From assembly GCA_964057225.1 (NCBI GenBank), contig OZ059895.1, positions 992,001 through 1,056,000 on the forward strand: a DNA stretch of 64,000 bases. Reading direction: 5' to 3'. The DNA comes from Auanema rhodensis (lineage: Eukaryota > Nematoda > Chromadorea > Rhabditida > Rhabditidae). A program made the translations under genes and the position numbers. Numbering within the stretch: the stretch's first letter is position 1; every line of letters begins with the position of its first letter. The notes below the pieces were generated by a model. That model was not told the origin of the DNA. It did no database searches and saw nothing but the letters and a program-made list of their open reading frames with translations. Positions 25,301-37,558 of the stretch are shown piece after piece.

Positions 25301-26332
25301 TTTGCTAAATTATTTTGAAATTTTTCGAAAAAATTTTTGTCAAAATGTTTTTGGAAGCAATGTTGAGTGTACATGGAAACTCAACATACACTAATGCATC
25401 ATTTTTCAAACAATCATAACTAATTTGTGTATTAAGCGTTTCTCAATGTGGTATAGTGCAATCGATGCGGATTTTTAAGCTGCGTCGATCTGTGTTATCA
25501 GATTTGCGCTAGCTTAAAAATGCACCGAGATATCAACTGATATAAGTTCACACTTATATCCTCGATTTTCACCCTGAAGAATTGATTTTTTCGTTGAATA
25601 ACATTGTCTATCGTCTTTGCCTTGAAAAATGGAATCTAAAAACATCTACTTTTTGCTAAATTATTTTGAAATTTTTCGAAAAAATTTTTGTCAAAATGTT
25701 TTTGGAAGCAATGTTGAGTGTACATGGAAACTCAACATACACTAATGCATCATTTTTCAAACGATCATAACTAATTTTTGTATCAAGCGTTTCTCGATGT
25801 AGTATAGTGCATTCGATGCGGATTTTTAAGCTGCGTCGATCTGTGTTATCAGATTTGCGCTAGCTTAAAAATGCACCGAGATATCAACTGATATAATTTC
25901 ACACTTATATCCTCGATTTTCACCCTGAAGAATTAATTTTTTCGTTGAATAACATTGTCCATCGTCTTTGCCTTGAAAAATGGAATCTAAAAACATCTAC
26001 TTTTTGCTAAATTATTTTGAAATTTTTCGAAAAAATTTTTGTCAAAATGTTTTTGGAAGCAATGTTGAGTGTACATGGAAACTCAACATACACTAATGCA
26101 TCATTTTTCAAACAATCATAACTAATTTGTGTATTAAGCGTTTCTCAATGTAGTATAGTGCAATCGATGCGGATTTTTAAGCTGCGTCGATCTGTGTTAT
26201 CAGATTTGCGCTAGCTTAAAAATGCACCGAGATATCAACTGATATAAGTTCACACTTATATCCTCGATTTTCACCCTGAAGAATTGATTTTTTCGTTGAA
26301 TAACATTGTCTATCATCTTTGCCTTGAAAAAT
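19313..26332 (+). repeat. Block D: three-monomer HORs (1,053 bp)
   Basis: Two separate trimer families are visible. Monomers starting at 19313 and 20366 both have tttttggaaa and the private gtgttttcag, exactly 1,053 bp apart, and each is followed by two matching monomers. Later, monomers at 23525, 23876 and 24227 are repeated at 24578, 24929 and 25280, with private changes ttaaactgcg (second monomer) and tgtggtatag (third). Between them, 22472-23875 alternates gcaatcg and tctcgatg monomers at 702 bp. The monomer at 25631 has a unique ataatttcac that damages the short hairpin. Confidence 0.82.
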
Positions 26333-26682
26333 GGAATCTAAAAACATCTACTTTTTGCTAAATTATTTTGAAATTTTTCGAAAAAATTTTTGTCAAAATG
26401 TTTTTGGAAGCAATGTTGAGTGTACATGGAAACTCAACATACACTAATGCATCATTTTTCAAACGATCATAACTAATTTTTGTATTAGCTTTTCTCAATG
26501 TAGTATAGTGCATTCGATGCGGATTTTTAAGCTGCGTCGATCTGTGTTATCAGATTTGCGCTAGCTTAAAAAAGCACCGAGATATCAACTGATATAAGTT
26601 CACACTTATATCCTCGATTTTCACCCTGAAGAATTAATTTTTTCGTTGAATAACTTTGTCCATCGTCTTTGCCTTGAAAATT
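26333..26682 (+). repeat. First 350-bp monomer
   Basis: One A is missing where most copies read tattaagcg; here the text is tattagctttt. This is the only source of length variation in the window. The other 350-bp monomers start at 28438, 28788, 30191, 33700, 36156, 38612, 41068, 42471, 44225, 47383, 50190, 54050, 55453 and 56505. None occurs in the first 26 kb. A 351-bp form, tattaagctttt, is a plausible intermediate (one G-to-T change, then loss of one A). This copy also has the private aaaaaagcacc and shares taactttgtcc with 28438. Confidence 0.9.
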
Positions 26683-29137
26683 GGAATCTAAAAACATCTA
26701 CTTTTTGCTAAATTATTTTGAAATTTTTCGAAAAAATTTTTGTCAAAATGTTTTTGGAAGCAATGTTGAGTGTACATGGAAACTCAACATACACTAATGC
26801 ATCATTTTTCAAACGATCATAACTAATTTTTGTATTAAGCGTTTCTCGATGTAGTATAGTGCATTCGATGCGGATTTTTAAGCTGCGTCGATCTGTGTTA
26901 TCAGATTTGCGCTAGCTTAAAAATGCACCGAGATTTTAACTGATATAAGTTCACACTTATATCCTCGATTTTCACCCTGAAGAATTAATTTTTTCGTTGA
27001 ATAACATTGTCCATCGTCTTTGCCTTGAAAAATGGAATCTAAAAACATCTACTTTTCGCTAAATTATTTTGAAATTTTTCGAAAAAATTTTTGTCAAAAT
27101 GTTTTTGGAAGCAATGTTGAGTGTACATGGAAACTCAACATACACTAATGCATCATTTTTCAAACGATCATAACTAATTTTTGTATCAAGCGTTTCTTGA
27201 TGTAGTATAGTGCATTCGATGCGGATTTTTAAGCTGCGTCGATCTGTGTTATCAGATTTGCGCTAGCTTAAAAATGCACCGAGATTTTAACTGATATAAG
27301 TTCACACTTATATCCTCAATTTTCACCCTGAAGAATTAATTTTTTCGTTGAATAACATTGTCCATCGTCTTTGCCTTGAAAAATGGAATCTAAAAACATC
27401 TACTTTTTGCTAAATTATTTTGAAATTTTTCGAAAAAATTTTTGTCAAAATGTTTTTGGAAGCAATGTTGAGTGTACATAGAAACTCAACATACACTAAT
27501 GCATCATTTTTCAAACGATCATAACTAATTTGTGTATTAAGCGTTTCTCGATGTAGTATAGTGCATTCGATGCGGATTTTTAAGCTGCGTCGATCTGTGT
27601 TATCAGATTTGCGCTAGCTTAAAAATGCACCGAGATTTTAACTGATATAAGTTCACACTTATATCCTCGATTTTCACCCTAAAGAATTAATTTTTTCGTT
27701 GAATAACATTGTCCATCGTCTTTGCCTTGAAAAATGGAATCTAAAAACATCTACTTTTCGCTAAATTATTTTGAAATTTTTCGAAAAAATTTTTGTCAAA
27801 ATGTTTTTGGAAGCAATGTTGAGTGTACATGGAAACTCAACATACACTAATGCATCATTTTTCAAACGATCATAACTAATTTTTGTATCAAGCGTTTCTC
27901 GATGTAGTATAGTGCATTCGATGCGGATTTTTAAGCTGCGTCGATCTGTGTTATCAGATTTGCGCTAGCTTAAAAATGCACCGAGATATCAACTGATATA
28001 AGTTCACACTTATATCCTCGATTTTCACCCTGAAGAATTAATTTTTTCGTTGAATAACATTGTCCATCGTCTTTGCCTTGAAAAATGGAATCTAAAAACA
28101 TCTACTTTTTGCTAAATTATTTTGAAATTTTTCGAAAAAATTTTTGTCAAAATGTTTTTGGAAGCAATGTTGAGTGTACATGGAAACTCAACATACACTA
28201 ATGCATCATTTTTCAAACGATCATAACTAATTTGTGTATTAAGCGTTTCTCAATGTAGTATAGTGCATTCGATGCGGATTTTTAAGCTGCGTCGATCTGT
28301 GTTATCAGATTTGCGCTAGCTTAAAAATGCACCGAGATATCAACTGATATAAGTTCACACTTATATCCTCGATTTTCACCCTGAAGAATTAATTTTTTCG
28401 TTGAATAACATTGTCCATCGTCTTTGCCTTGAAAATTGGAATCTAAAAACATCTACTTTTTGCTAAATTATTTTGAAATTTTTCGAAAAAATTTTTGTCA
28501 AAATGTTTTTGGAAGCAATGTTGAGTGTACATGGAAACTCAACATACACTAATGCATCATTTTTCAAACAATCATAACTAATTTTTGTATTAGCTTTTCT
28601 CAATGTAGTATAGTGCATTCGATGCGGATTTTTAAGCTGCGTCGATCTGTGTTATCAGATTTGCGCTAGCTTAAAAATGCACCGAGATATCAACTGATAT
28701 AAGTTCACACTTATATCCTCGATTTTCACCCTGAAGAATTAATTTTTTCGTTGAATAACTTTGTCCATCGTCTTTGCCTTGAAAATTGGAATCTAAAAAC
28801 ATCTACTTTTTGCTAAATTATTTAGAAATTTTTCGAAAAAATTTTTGTCAAAATGTTTTTGGAAGCAATGTTGAGTGTACATGGAAACTCAACATACACT
28901 AATGCATCATTTTTCAAACGATCATAACTAATTTTTGTATTAGCTTTTCTCAATGTAGTATAGTGCATTCGATGCGGATTTTTAAGCTGCGTCGATCTGT
29001 GTTATCAGATTTGCGCTAGCTTAAAAATGCACCGAGATATCAACTGATATAAGTTCACACTTATATCCTCGATTTTCACCCTGAAGAATTAATTTTTTCG
29101 TTGAATAACATCGTCCATCGTCTTTGCTATGAAAAAT

Positions 29138-29488
29138 GGAGTCTAAAAACATCTACTTTTTGCTAAATTATTTTGAAATTTTTCGAAAAAATTTTTGTCA
29201 AAATGTTTTTGGAAGCAATGTTGAGTGTACATGGAAACTCAACATACACTAATGCATCATTTTTCAAACGATCATAACTAATTTTTGTATTAAGCGTTTC
29301 TCGATGTAGTATAGTGCATTCGATGCGGATTTTTAAGCTGCGTCGATCTGTGTTATCAGATTTGCGCTAGCTTAAAAATGCACCGAGATTTTAACTGATA
29401 TAAGTTCACACTTATATCCTCAATTTTCACCCTGAAGAATTAATTTTTTCGTTGAATAACATTGTCCATCGTCTTTGCCTTGAAAAAT
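29138..29488 (+). repeat. Rare monomer variant, copy 1 (twin at 54751)
   Basis: It begins ggagtc instead of ggaatc and is preceded by tgctatgaaaaa instead of tgccttgaaaaa. It also has tctcgatg, gattttaac and cctcaattttc. The same combination is found only once more, at 54751-55101, 25.6 kb away, and the preceding 3' ends both read catcgtcc. The monomers that follow are not alike (gtacatag at 29489, not at 55102), so the shared tract is short. Confidence 0.85.
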
Positions 29489-32400
29489 GGAATCTAAAAA
29501 CATCTACTTTTTGCTAAATTATTTTGAAATTTTTCGAAAAAATTTTTGTCAAAATGTTTTTGGAAGCAATGTTGAGTGTACATAGAAACTCAACATACAC
29601 TAATGCATCATTTTTCAAACGATCATAACTAATTTGTGTATTAAGCGTTTCTCAATGTAGTATAGTGCATTCGATGCGGATTTTTAAGCTGCGTCGATCT
29701 GTGTTATCAGATTTGCGCTAGCTTAAAAATGCACCGAGATATCAACTGATATAAGTTCACACTTATATCCTCGATTTTCACCCTGAAGAATTAATTTTTT
29801 CGTTGAATAACATTGTCCATCGTCTTTGCCTTGAAAATTGAAATCTAAAAACATCTACTTTTTGCTAAATTATTTTGAAATTTTTCGAAAAAATTTTTGT
29901 CAAAATGTTTTTGGAAGCAATGTTGAGTGTACATGGAAACTCAACATACACTAATGCATCATTTTTCAAACGATCATAACTGATTTTTGTATTGAGCGTT
30001 TCTCGATGTAGTATAGTGCATTCGATGCGGATTTTTAAGCTGCGTCGATCTGTGTTATCAGATTTGCGCTAGCTTAAAAATGCACCGAGATTTTAACTGA
30101 TATAAGTTCACACTTATATCCTCGATTTTCACCCTGAAGAATTAATTTTTTCGTTGAATAACATTGTCCATCGTCTTTGCCTTGAAAATTGGAATCTAAA
30201 AACATCTACTTTTTGCTAAATTATTTTGAAATTTTTCGAAAAAATTTTTGTCAAAATGTTTTTGGAAGCAATGTTGAGTGTACATGGAAACTCAACATAC
30301 ACTAATGCATCATTTTTCAAACGATCATAACTAATTTTTGTATTAGCTTTTCTCAATGTAGTATAGTGCATTCGATGCGGATTGTTAAGCTGCGTCGATC
30401 TGTGTTATCAGATTTGCGCTAGCTTAAAAATGCACCGAGATATCAACTGATATAAGTTCACACTTATATCCTCGATTTTCACCCTGAAGAATTAATTTTT
30501 TCGTTGAATAACATCGTCCATCGTCTTTGCCTTGAAAAATGGAATCTAAAAACATCTACTTTTTGCTAAATTATTTTGAAATTTTTCGAAAAAATTTTTG
30601 TCAAAATGTTTTTGGAAGCAATGTTGAGTGTACATGGAAACTCAACATACACTAATGCATCATTTTTCAAACGATCATAACTAATTTTTGTATTAAGCGT
30701 TTCTCGATGTAGTATAGTGCATTCGATGCGGATTTTTAAGCTGCGTCGATCTGTGTTATCAGATTTGCGCTAGCTTAAAAATGCACCGAGATATCAACTG
30801 ATATAAGTTCACACTTATTTCCTCGATTTTCACCCTGAAGAATTAAGTTTTTCGTTGAATAATATTGTCCATCGTCTTTGCCTTGAAAAATGGAATCTAA
30901 AAACATCTACTTTTTGCTAAATTATTTTGAAATTTTTCGAAAAAATTTTTGTCAAAATGTTTTTGGAAGCAATGTTGAGTGTACATGGAAACTCAACATA
31001 CACTAATGCATCATTTTTCAAACGATCATAACTAATTTTTGTATTAAACGTTTCTCAATGTAGTATAATGCATTCGATGCGGATTTTTAAGCTGCGTCGA
31101 TCTGTGTTATCAGATTTGCGCTAGCTTAAAAATGCACCGAGATATCAACTGATATAAGTTCACACTTATTTCCTCGATTTTCACCCTGAAGAATTAAGTT
31201 TTTCGTTGAATAATATTGTCCATCGTCTTTGCCTTGAAAAATGGAATCTAAAAACATCTACTTTTTGCTAAATTATTTTGAAATTTTTCGAAAAAATTTT
31301 TGTCAAAATGTTTTTGGAAGCAATGTTGAGTGTACATGGAAACTCAACATACACTAATGCATCATTTTTCAAACGATCATAACTAATTTTTGTATTAAAC
31401 GTTTCTCAATGTAGTATAATGCATTCGATGCGGATTTTTAAGCTGCGTCGATCTGTGTTATCAGATTTGCGCTAGCTTAAAAATGCACCGAGATATCAAC
31501 TGATATAAGTTCACACTTATATCCTCGATTTTCACCCTGAAGAATTAATTTTTTCGTTGAATAACATTGTCCATCGTCTTTGCCTTGAAAAATGGAATCT
31601 AAAAACATCTACTTTTTGCTAAATTATTTTGAAATTTTTCGAAAAAATTTTTGTCAAAATGTTTTTGGAAGCAATGTTGAGTGTACATGGAAACTCAACA
31701 TACACTAATGCATCATTTTTCAAACGATCATAACTAATTTGTGTATTAAGCGTTTCTTAATGTAGTATAGTGCATTCGATGCGGATTTTTAAGCTGCGTC
31801 GATCTGTGTTATCAGATTTGCGCTAGCTTAAAAATGCACCGAGATATCAACTGATATAAGTTCACACTTATATCCTCGATTTTCACCCTGAAGAATTAAT
31901 TTTTTCGTTGAATAATATTGTCCATCGTCTTTGCCTTGAAAAATGGAATCTTAAAACATCTACTTTTTGCTAAATTATTTTGAAATTTTTCGAAAAAATT
32001 TTTGTCAAAATGTTTTTGGAAGCAATGTTGAGTGTACATGGAAACTCAACATACACTAATGCATCATTTTTCAAACGATCATAACTAATTTTTGTATTAA
32101 ACGTTTCTCAATGTAGTATAGTGCATTCGATGCGGATTTTTAAACTGCGTCGATCTGTGTTATCAGATTTGCGCTAGCTTAAAAATGCACCGAGATATCA
32201 ACTGATATAAGTTCACACTTATATCCTCGATTTTCACCCTGAAGAATTAATTTTTTCGTTGAATAACATTGTCCATCGTCTTTGCCTTGAAAATTGAAAT
32301 CTAAAAACATCTACTTTTTGCTAAATTATTTTGAAATTTTTCGAAAAAATTTTTGTCAAAATGTTTTTGGAAGCAATGTTGAGTGTACATAGAAACTCAA

Positions 32401-32997
32401 CATACACTAATGCATCATTTTTCAAACGATCATAACTAATTTGTGTATTAAGCGTTTCTTAATGTAGTATAGTGCATTCGATGCGGATTTTTAAGCTGCG
32501 TCGATCTGTGTTATCAGATTTGCGCTAGCTTAAAAATGCACCGAGATATCAACTGATATAAGTTCACACTTATATCCTCGATTTTCACCCTGAAGAATTA
32601 ATTTTTTCGTTGAATAATATTGTCCATCGTCTTTGCCTTGAAAAATGGAATCTTAAAACATCTACTTTTTGCTAAATTATTTTGAAATTTTTCGAAAAAA
32701 TTTTTGTCAAAATGTTTTTGGAAGCAATGTTGAGTGTACATGGAAACTCAACATACACTAATGCATCATTTTTCAAACGATCATAACTAATTTTTGTATT
32801 AAACGTTTCTCAATGTAGTATAGTGCATTCGATGCGGATTTTTAAACTGCGTCGATCTGTGTTATCAGATTTGCGCTAGCTTAAAAATGCACCGAGATAT
32901 CAACTGATATAAGTTCACACTTATATCCTCGATTTTCACCCTGAAAAATTAATTTTTTCGTTGAATAACATTGTCCATCGTCTTTGCCTTGAAAAAT
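29489..32997 (+). repeat. Expanded HOR unit, copy 1 (ten monomers, 3,509 bp)
   Basis: This unit is followed directly by a shorter second copy. Shared private markers in order are gtacatagaaac, ttgaaaattgaaatc with actgatttttg and attgagcg, ggattgttaagc in a 350-bp monomer, acttatttcc with taagttt, tataatgcat (twice), tcttaatg, and ggaatcttaaaac with ttaaactgcg. Corresponding monomers lie 3,509 bp apart. The last four monomers form two dimers (31594-32295 and 32296-32997), both with tcttaatg then ggaatcttaaaac; only the second dimer ends ccctgaaaaatt. The second copy carries one dimer with that ending. Confidence 0.85.
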
Positions 32998-35804
32998 GGA
33001 ATCTAAAAACATCTACTTTTTGCTAAATTATTTTGAAATTTTTCGAAAAAATTTTTGTCAAAATGTTTTTGGAAGCAATGTTGAGTGTACATAGAAACTC
33101 AACATACACTAATGCATCATTTTTCAAACGATCATAACTAATTTGTGTATTAAGCGTTTCTCAATGTAGTATAGTGCATTCGATGCGGATTTTTAAGCTG
33201 CGTCGATCTGTGTTATCAGATTTGCGCTAGCTTAAAAATGCACCGAGATATCAACTGATATAAGTTCACACTTATATCCTCGATTTTCACCCTGAAGAAT
33301 TAATTTTTTCGTTGAATAACATTGTCCATCGTCTTTGCCTTGAAAATTGAAATCTAAAAACATCTACTTTTTGCTAAATTATTTTGAAATTTTTCGAAAA
33401 AATTTTTGTCAAAATGTTTTTGGAAGCAATGTTGAGTGTACATGGAAACTCAACATACACTAATGCATCATTTTTCAAACGATCATAACTGATTTTTGTA
33501 TTGAGCGTTTCTCGATGTAGTATAGTGCATTCGATGCGGATTTTTAAGCTGCGTCGATCTGTGTTATCAGATTTGCGCTAGCTTAAAAATGCACCGAGAT
33601 TTTAACTGATATAAGTTCACACTTATATCCTCGATTTTCACCCTGAAGAATTAATTTTTTCGTTGAATAACATTGTCCATCGTCTTTGCCTTGAAAATTG
33701 GAATCTAAAAACATCTACTTTTTGCTAAATTATTTTGAAATTTTTCGAAAAAATTTTTGTCAAAATGTTTTTGGAAGCAATGTTGAGTGTACATGGAAAC
33801 TCAACATACACTAATGCATCATTTTTCAAACGATCATAACTAATTTTTGTATTAGCTTTTCTCAATGTAGTATAGTGCATTCGATGCGGATTGTTAAGCT
33901 GCGTCGATCTGTGTTATCAGATTTGCGCTAGCTTAAAAATGCACCGAGATATCAACTGATATAAGTTCACACTTATATCCTCGATTTTCACCCTGAAGAA
34001 TTAATTTTTTCGTTGAATAACATCGTCCATCGTCTTTGCCTTGAAAAATGGAATCTAAAAACATCTACTTTTTGCTAAATTATTTTGAAATTTTTCGAAA
34101 AAATTTTTGTCAAAATGTTTTTGGAAGCAATGTTGAGTGTACATGGAAACTCAACATACACTAATGCATCATTTTTCAAACGATCATAACTAATTTTTGT
34201 ATTAAGCGTTTCTCGATGTAGTATAGTGCATTCGATGCGGATTTTTAAGCTGCGTCGATCTGTGTTATCAGATTTGCGCTAGCTTAAAAATGCACCGAGA
34301 TATCAACTGATATAAGTTCACACTTATTTCCTCGATTTTCACCCTGAAGAATTAAGTTTTTCGTTGAATAATATTGTCCATCGTCTTTGCCTTGAAAAAT
34401 GGAATCTAAAAACATCTACTTTTTGCTAAATTATTTTGAAATTTTTCGAAAAAATTTTTGTCAAAATGTTTTTGGAAGCAATGTTGAGTGTACATGGAAA
34501 CTCAACATACACTAATGCATCATTTTTCAAACGATCATAACTAATTTTTGTATTAAACGTTTCTCAATGTAGTATAATGCATTCGATGCGGATTTTTAAG
34601 CTGCGTCGATCTGTGTTATCAGATTTGCGCTAGCTTAAAAATGCACCGAGATATCAACTGATATAAGTTCACACTTATTTCCTCGATTTTCACCCTGAAG
34701 AATTAAGTTTTTCGTTGAATAATATTGTCCATCGTTTTTGCCTTGAAAAATGGAATCTAAAAACATCTACTTTTTGCTAAATTATTTTGAAATTTTTCGA
34801 AAAAATTTTTGTCAAAATGTTTTTGGAAGCAATGTTGAGTGTACATGGAAACTCAACATACACTAATGCATCATTTTTCAAACGATCATAACTAATTTTT
34901 GTATTAAACGTTTCTCAATGTAGTATAATGCATTCGATGCGGATTTTTAAGCTGCGTCGATCTGTGTTATCAGATTTGCGCTAGCTTAAAAATGCACCGA
35001 GATATCAACTGATATAAGTTCACACTTATATCCTCGATTTTCACCCTGAAGAATTAATTTTTTCGTTGAATAACATTGTCCATCGTCTTTGCCTTGAAAA
35101 ATGGAATCTAAAAACATCTACTTTTTGCTAAATTATTTTGAAATTTTTCGAAAAAATTTTTGTCAAAATGTTTTTGGAAGCAATGTTGAGTGTACATGGA
35201 AACTCAACATACACTAATGCATCATTTTTCAAACGATCATAACTAATTTGTGTATTAAGCGTTTCTTAATGTAGTATAGTGCATTCGATGCGGATTTTTA
35301 AGCTGCGTCGATCTGTGTTATCAGATTTGCGCTAGCTTAAAAATGCACCGAGATATCAACTGATATAAGTTCACACTTATATCCTCGATTTTCACCCTGA
35401 AGAATTAATTTTTTCGTTGAATAATATTGTCCATCGTCTTTGCCTTGAAAAATGGAATCTTAAAACATCTACTTTTTGCTAAATTATTTTGAAATTTTTC
35501 GAAAAAATTTTTGTCAAAATGTTTTTGGAAGCAATGTTGAGTGTACATGGAAACTCAACATACACTAATGCATCATTTTTCAAACGATCATAACTAATTT
35601 TTGTATTAAACGTTTCTCAATGTAGTATAGTGCATTCGATGCGGATTTTTAAACTGCGTCGATCTGTGTTATCAGATTTGCGCTAGCTTAAAAATGCACC
35701 GAGATATCAACTGATATAAGTTCACACTTATATCCTCGATTTTCACCCTGAAAAATTAATTTTTTCGTTGAATAACATTGTCCATCGTCTTTGCCTTGAA
35801 AAAT
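32998..35804 (+). repeat. HOR unit, copy 2 (eight monomers, 2,807 bp)
   Basis: Eight monomers, one of them 350 bp (33700), repeat the marker series of the preceding 29489-32997 unit. The first seven match the first seven of copy 1; I noticed catcgttttt near 34730 as one difference. The eighth (35454) carries ggaatcttaaaac, ttaaactgcg and ccctgaaaaatt, matching the last monomer of copy 1 and not its eighth. The two copies therefore differ by gain or loss of exactly two monomers. The 2,807-bp size equals the eight-monomer unit at 46681-52294, but the marker content is different. Confidence 0.85.
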
Positions 35805-36155
35805 GGAATCTAAAAACATCTACTTTTTGCTAAATTATTTTGAAATTTTTCGAAAAAATTTTTGTCAAAATGTTTTTGGAAGCAATGTTGAGTGTACATG
35901 GAAACTCAACATACACTAATGCATCATTTTTCAAACGATCATAACTAATTTTTGTATTAAGCGTTTCTCGATGTAGTATAGTGCATTCGATGCGGATTTG
36001 TAAGCTGCGTCGATCTGTGTTATCAGATTTGTGCTAGCTTCAAAATGCACCGAGATATCAACTGATATAAGTTCACACTTATATCCTCGATTTTCACCCT
36101 GAAGAATTAATTTTTTCGTTGAATAACATTGTCCATCGTCTTTGCCTTGAAAATT
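35805..36155 (+). repeat. Monomer with two stop-removing changes
   Basis: This unit differs from its neighbours by ggatttgtaag (usually ggatttttaag) and gtgctagcttcaaaatgc (usually gcgctagcttaaaaatgc). On the minus strand these changes turn two TAA codons of the same frame into TAC and GAA, leaving an open frame of 79 codons over 35931-36170 that continues into the next monomer. The two changes also sit in opposite arms of the long inverted repeat at neighbouring, non-paired positions, so they add two mismatches and do not compensate. I see no sign of a gene: no distinct codon use, and the frame is ordinary satellite on both sides. Confidence 0.75.
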
Positions 36156-37207
36156 GGAATCTAAAAACATCTACTTTTTGCTAAATTATTTTGAAATTTC
36201 TCGAAAAAATTTTTGTCAAAATGTTTTTGGAAGCAATGTTGAGTGTACATGGAAACTCAACATACACTAATGCATCATTTTTCAAACGATCATAACTAAT
36301 TTTTGTATTAGCTTTTCTCAATGTAGTATAGTGCATTCGATGCGGATTTTTAAGCTGCGTCGATCTGTGTTATCAGATTTGCGCTAGCTTAAAAATGCAC
36401 CGAGATATCAACTGATATAAGTTCACACTTATATCCTCGATTTTCACCCTGAAGAATTAATTTTTTCGTTGAATACCATCGTCCATCGTCTTTACCTTGA
36501 AAAATGGAATCTAAAAACATCTACTTTTTGCTAAATTATTTTGAAATTTTTCGAAAAAATTTTTGTCAAAATGTTTTTGGAAGCAATGTTGAGTGTACAT
36601 GGAAACTCAACATACACTAATGCATCATTTTTCAAACGATCATAACTAATTTTTGTATTAAGCGTTTCTCGATGTAGTATAGTGCATTCGATGCGGATTT
36701 TTAAGCTGCGTCGATCTGTGTTATCAGATTTGCGCTAGCTTAAAAATGCACCGAGATATCAACTGATATAAGTTCACACTTATATCCTCGATTTTCACCC
36801 TGAAGAATTAATTTTTTCGTTGAATACCATCGTCCATCGTCTTTGCCTTGAAAAATGGAATCTAAAAACATCTACTTTTTGCTAAATTATTTTGAAATTT
36901 TTCGAAAAAATTTTTGTCAAAATGTTTTTGGAAGCAATGTTGAGTGTACATGGAAACTCAACATACACTAATGCATCATTTTTCAAACGATCATAACTAA
37001 TTTTTGTATTAAGCGTTTCTCGATGTAGTATAGTGCATTCGATGCGGATTTTTAAGCTGCGTCGATCTGTGTTATCAGATTTGCGCTAGCTTAAAAATGC
37101 ACCGAGATTTTAACTGATATAAGTTCACACTTATATCCTCGATTTTCACCCTGAAGAATTAATTTTTTCGTTGAATAACATTGTCCATCGTCTTTGCCTT
37201 GAAAAAT

Positions 37208-37558
37208 GGAATCTAAAAACATCTACTTTTTGCTGAATTATTTTGAAATTTTTCGAAAAAATTTTTGTCAAAATGTTTTTGGAAGCAATGTTGAGTGTAC
37301 ATGGAAACTCAACATACACTAATGCATCATTTTTCAAACGATCATAACTAATTTGTGTATTAAGCGTTTCTCAATGTAGTATAGTGCATTCGATGCGGAT
37401 TTTTAAGCTGCGTCGATCTGTGTTATCAGATTTGCGCTAGCTTAAAAATGCACCGAGATATCAACTGATATAAGTTCACACTTATATCCTCGATTTTCAC
37501 CCTGAAGAATTAATTTTTTCGTTGAATAACATCGTCCATCGTCTTTGCCTTGAAAAAT
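37208..37558 (+). repeat. Monomer with a TAG-to-CAG change on the minus strand
   Basis: The plus-strand change tgctgaatta (usually tgctaaatta) removes the minus-strand stop TAG that ends one frame in nearly every other monomer, joining it to the next stretch and giving a 63-codon open frame at 37146-37337. It is satellite sequence throughout. I treat the frame as a by-product of one substitution, not as a gene. Confidence 0.75.

Larger units (their letters stand above)
26333..37558 (+). repeat. Block E: diverse monomers; 350-bp class first appears
   Basis: Sequence diversity rises sharply here. The first 350-bp monomer starts at 26333. New markers include gattttaac (for gatatcaac), ttgaaaattgg, gtacatagaaac, tattaaacg and tataatgcat. 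Monomers at 26333 and 28438 share tattagct and taactttgtcc. The monomer at 27034 resembles that at 29138 (cctcaattttc), and 27385 resembles 29489 (gtacatag), suggesting a loose six-monomer repeat of about 2.1 kb. The largest internal repeat is the pair of units described at 29489-35804. Confidence 0.8.

Noticed and set aside
35931-36170. 79-codon minus-strand open frame as a gene
   Set aside because: It lies wholly in satellite sequence, results from two substitutions in one monomer, and the equivalent frame is closed by stops in the neighbouring copies. No promoter, homology or codon signature supports it.
37146-37337. 63-codon minus-strand open frame as a gene
   Set aside because: It exists only because one TAG became CAG in one monomer of the satellite; the sequence is otherwise ordinary repeat.
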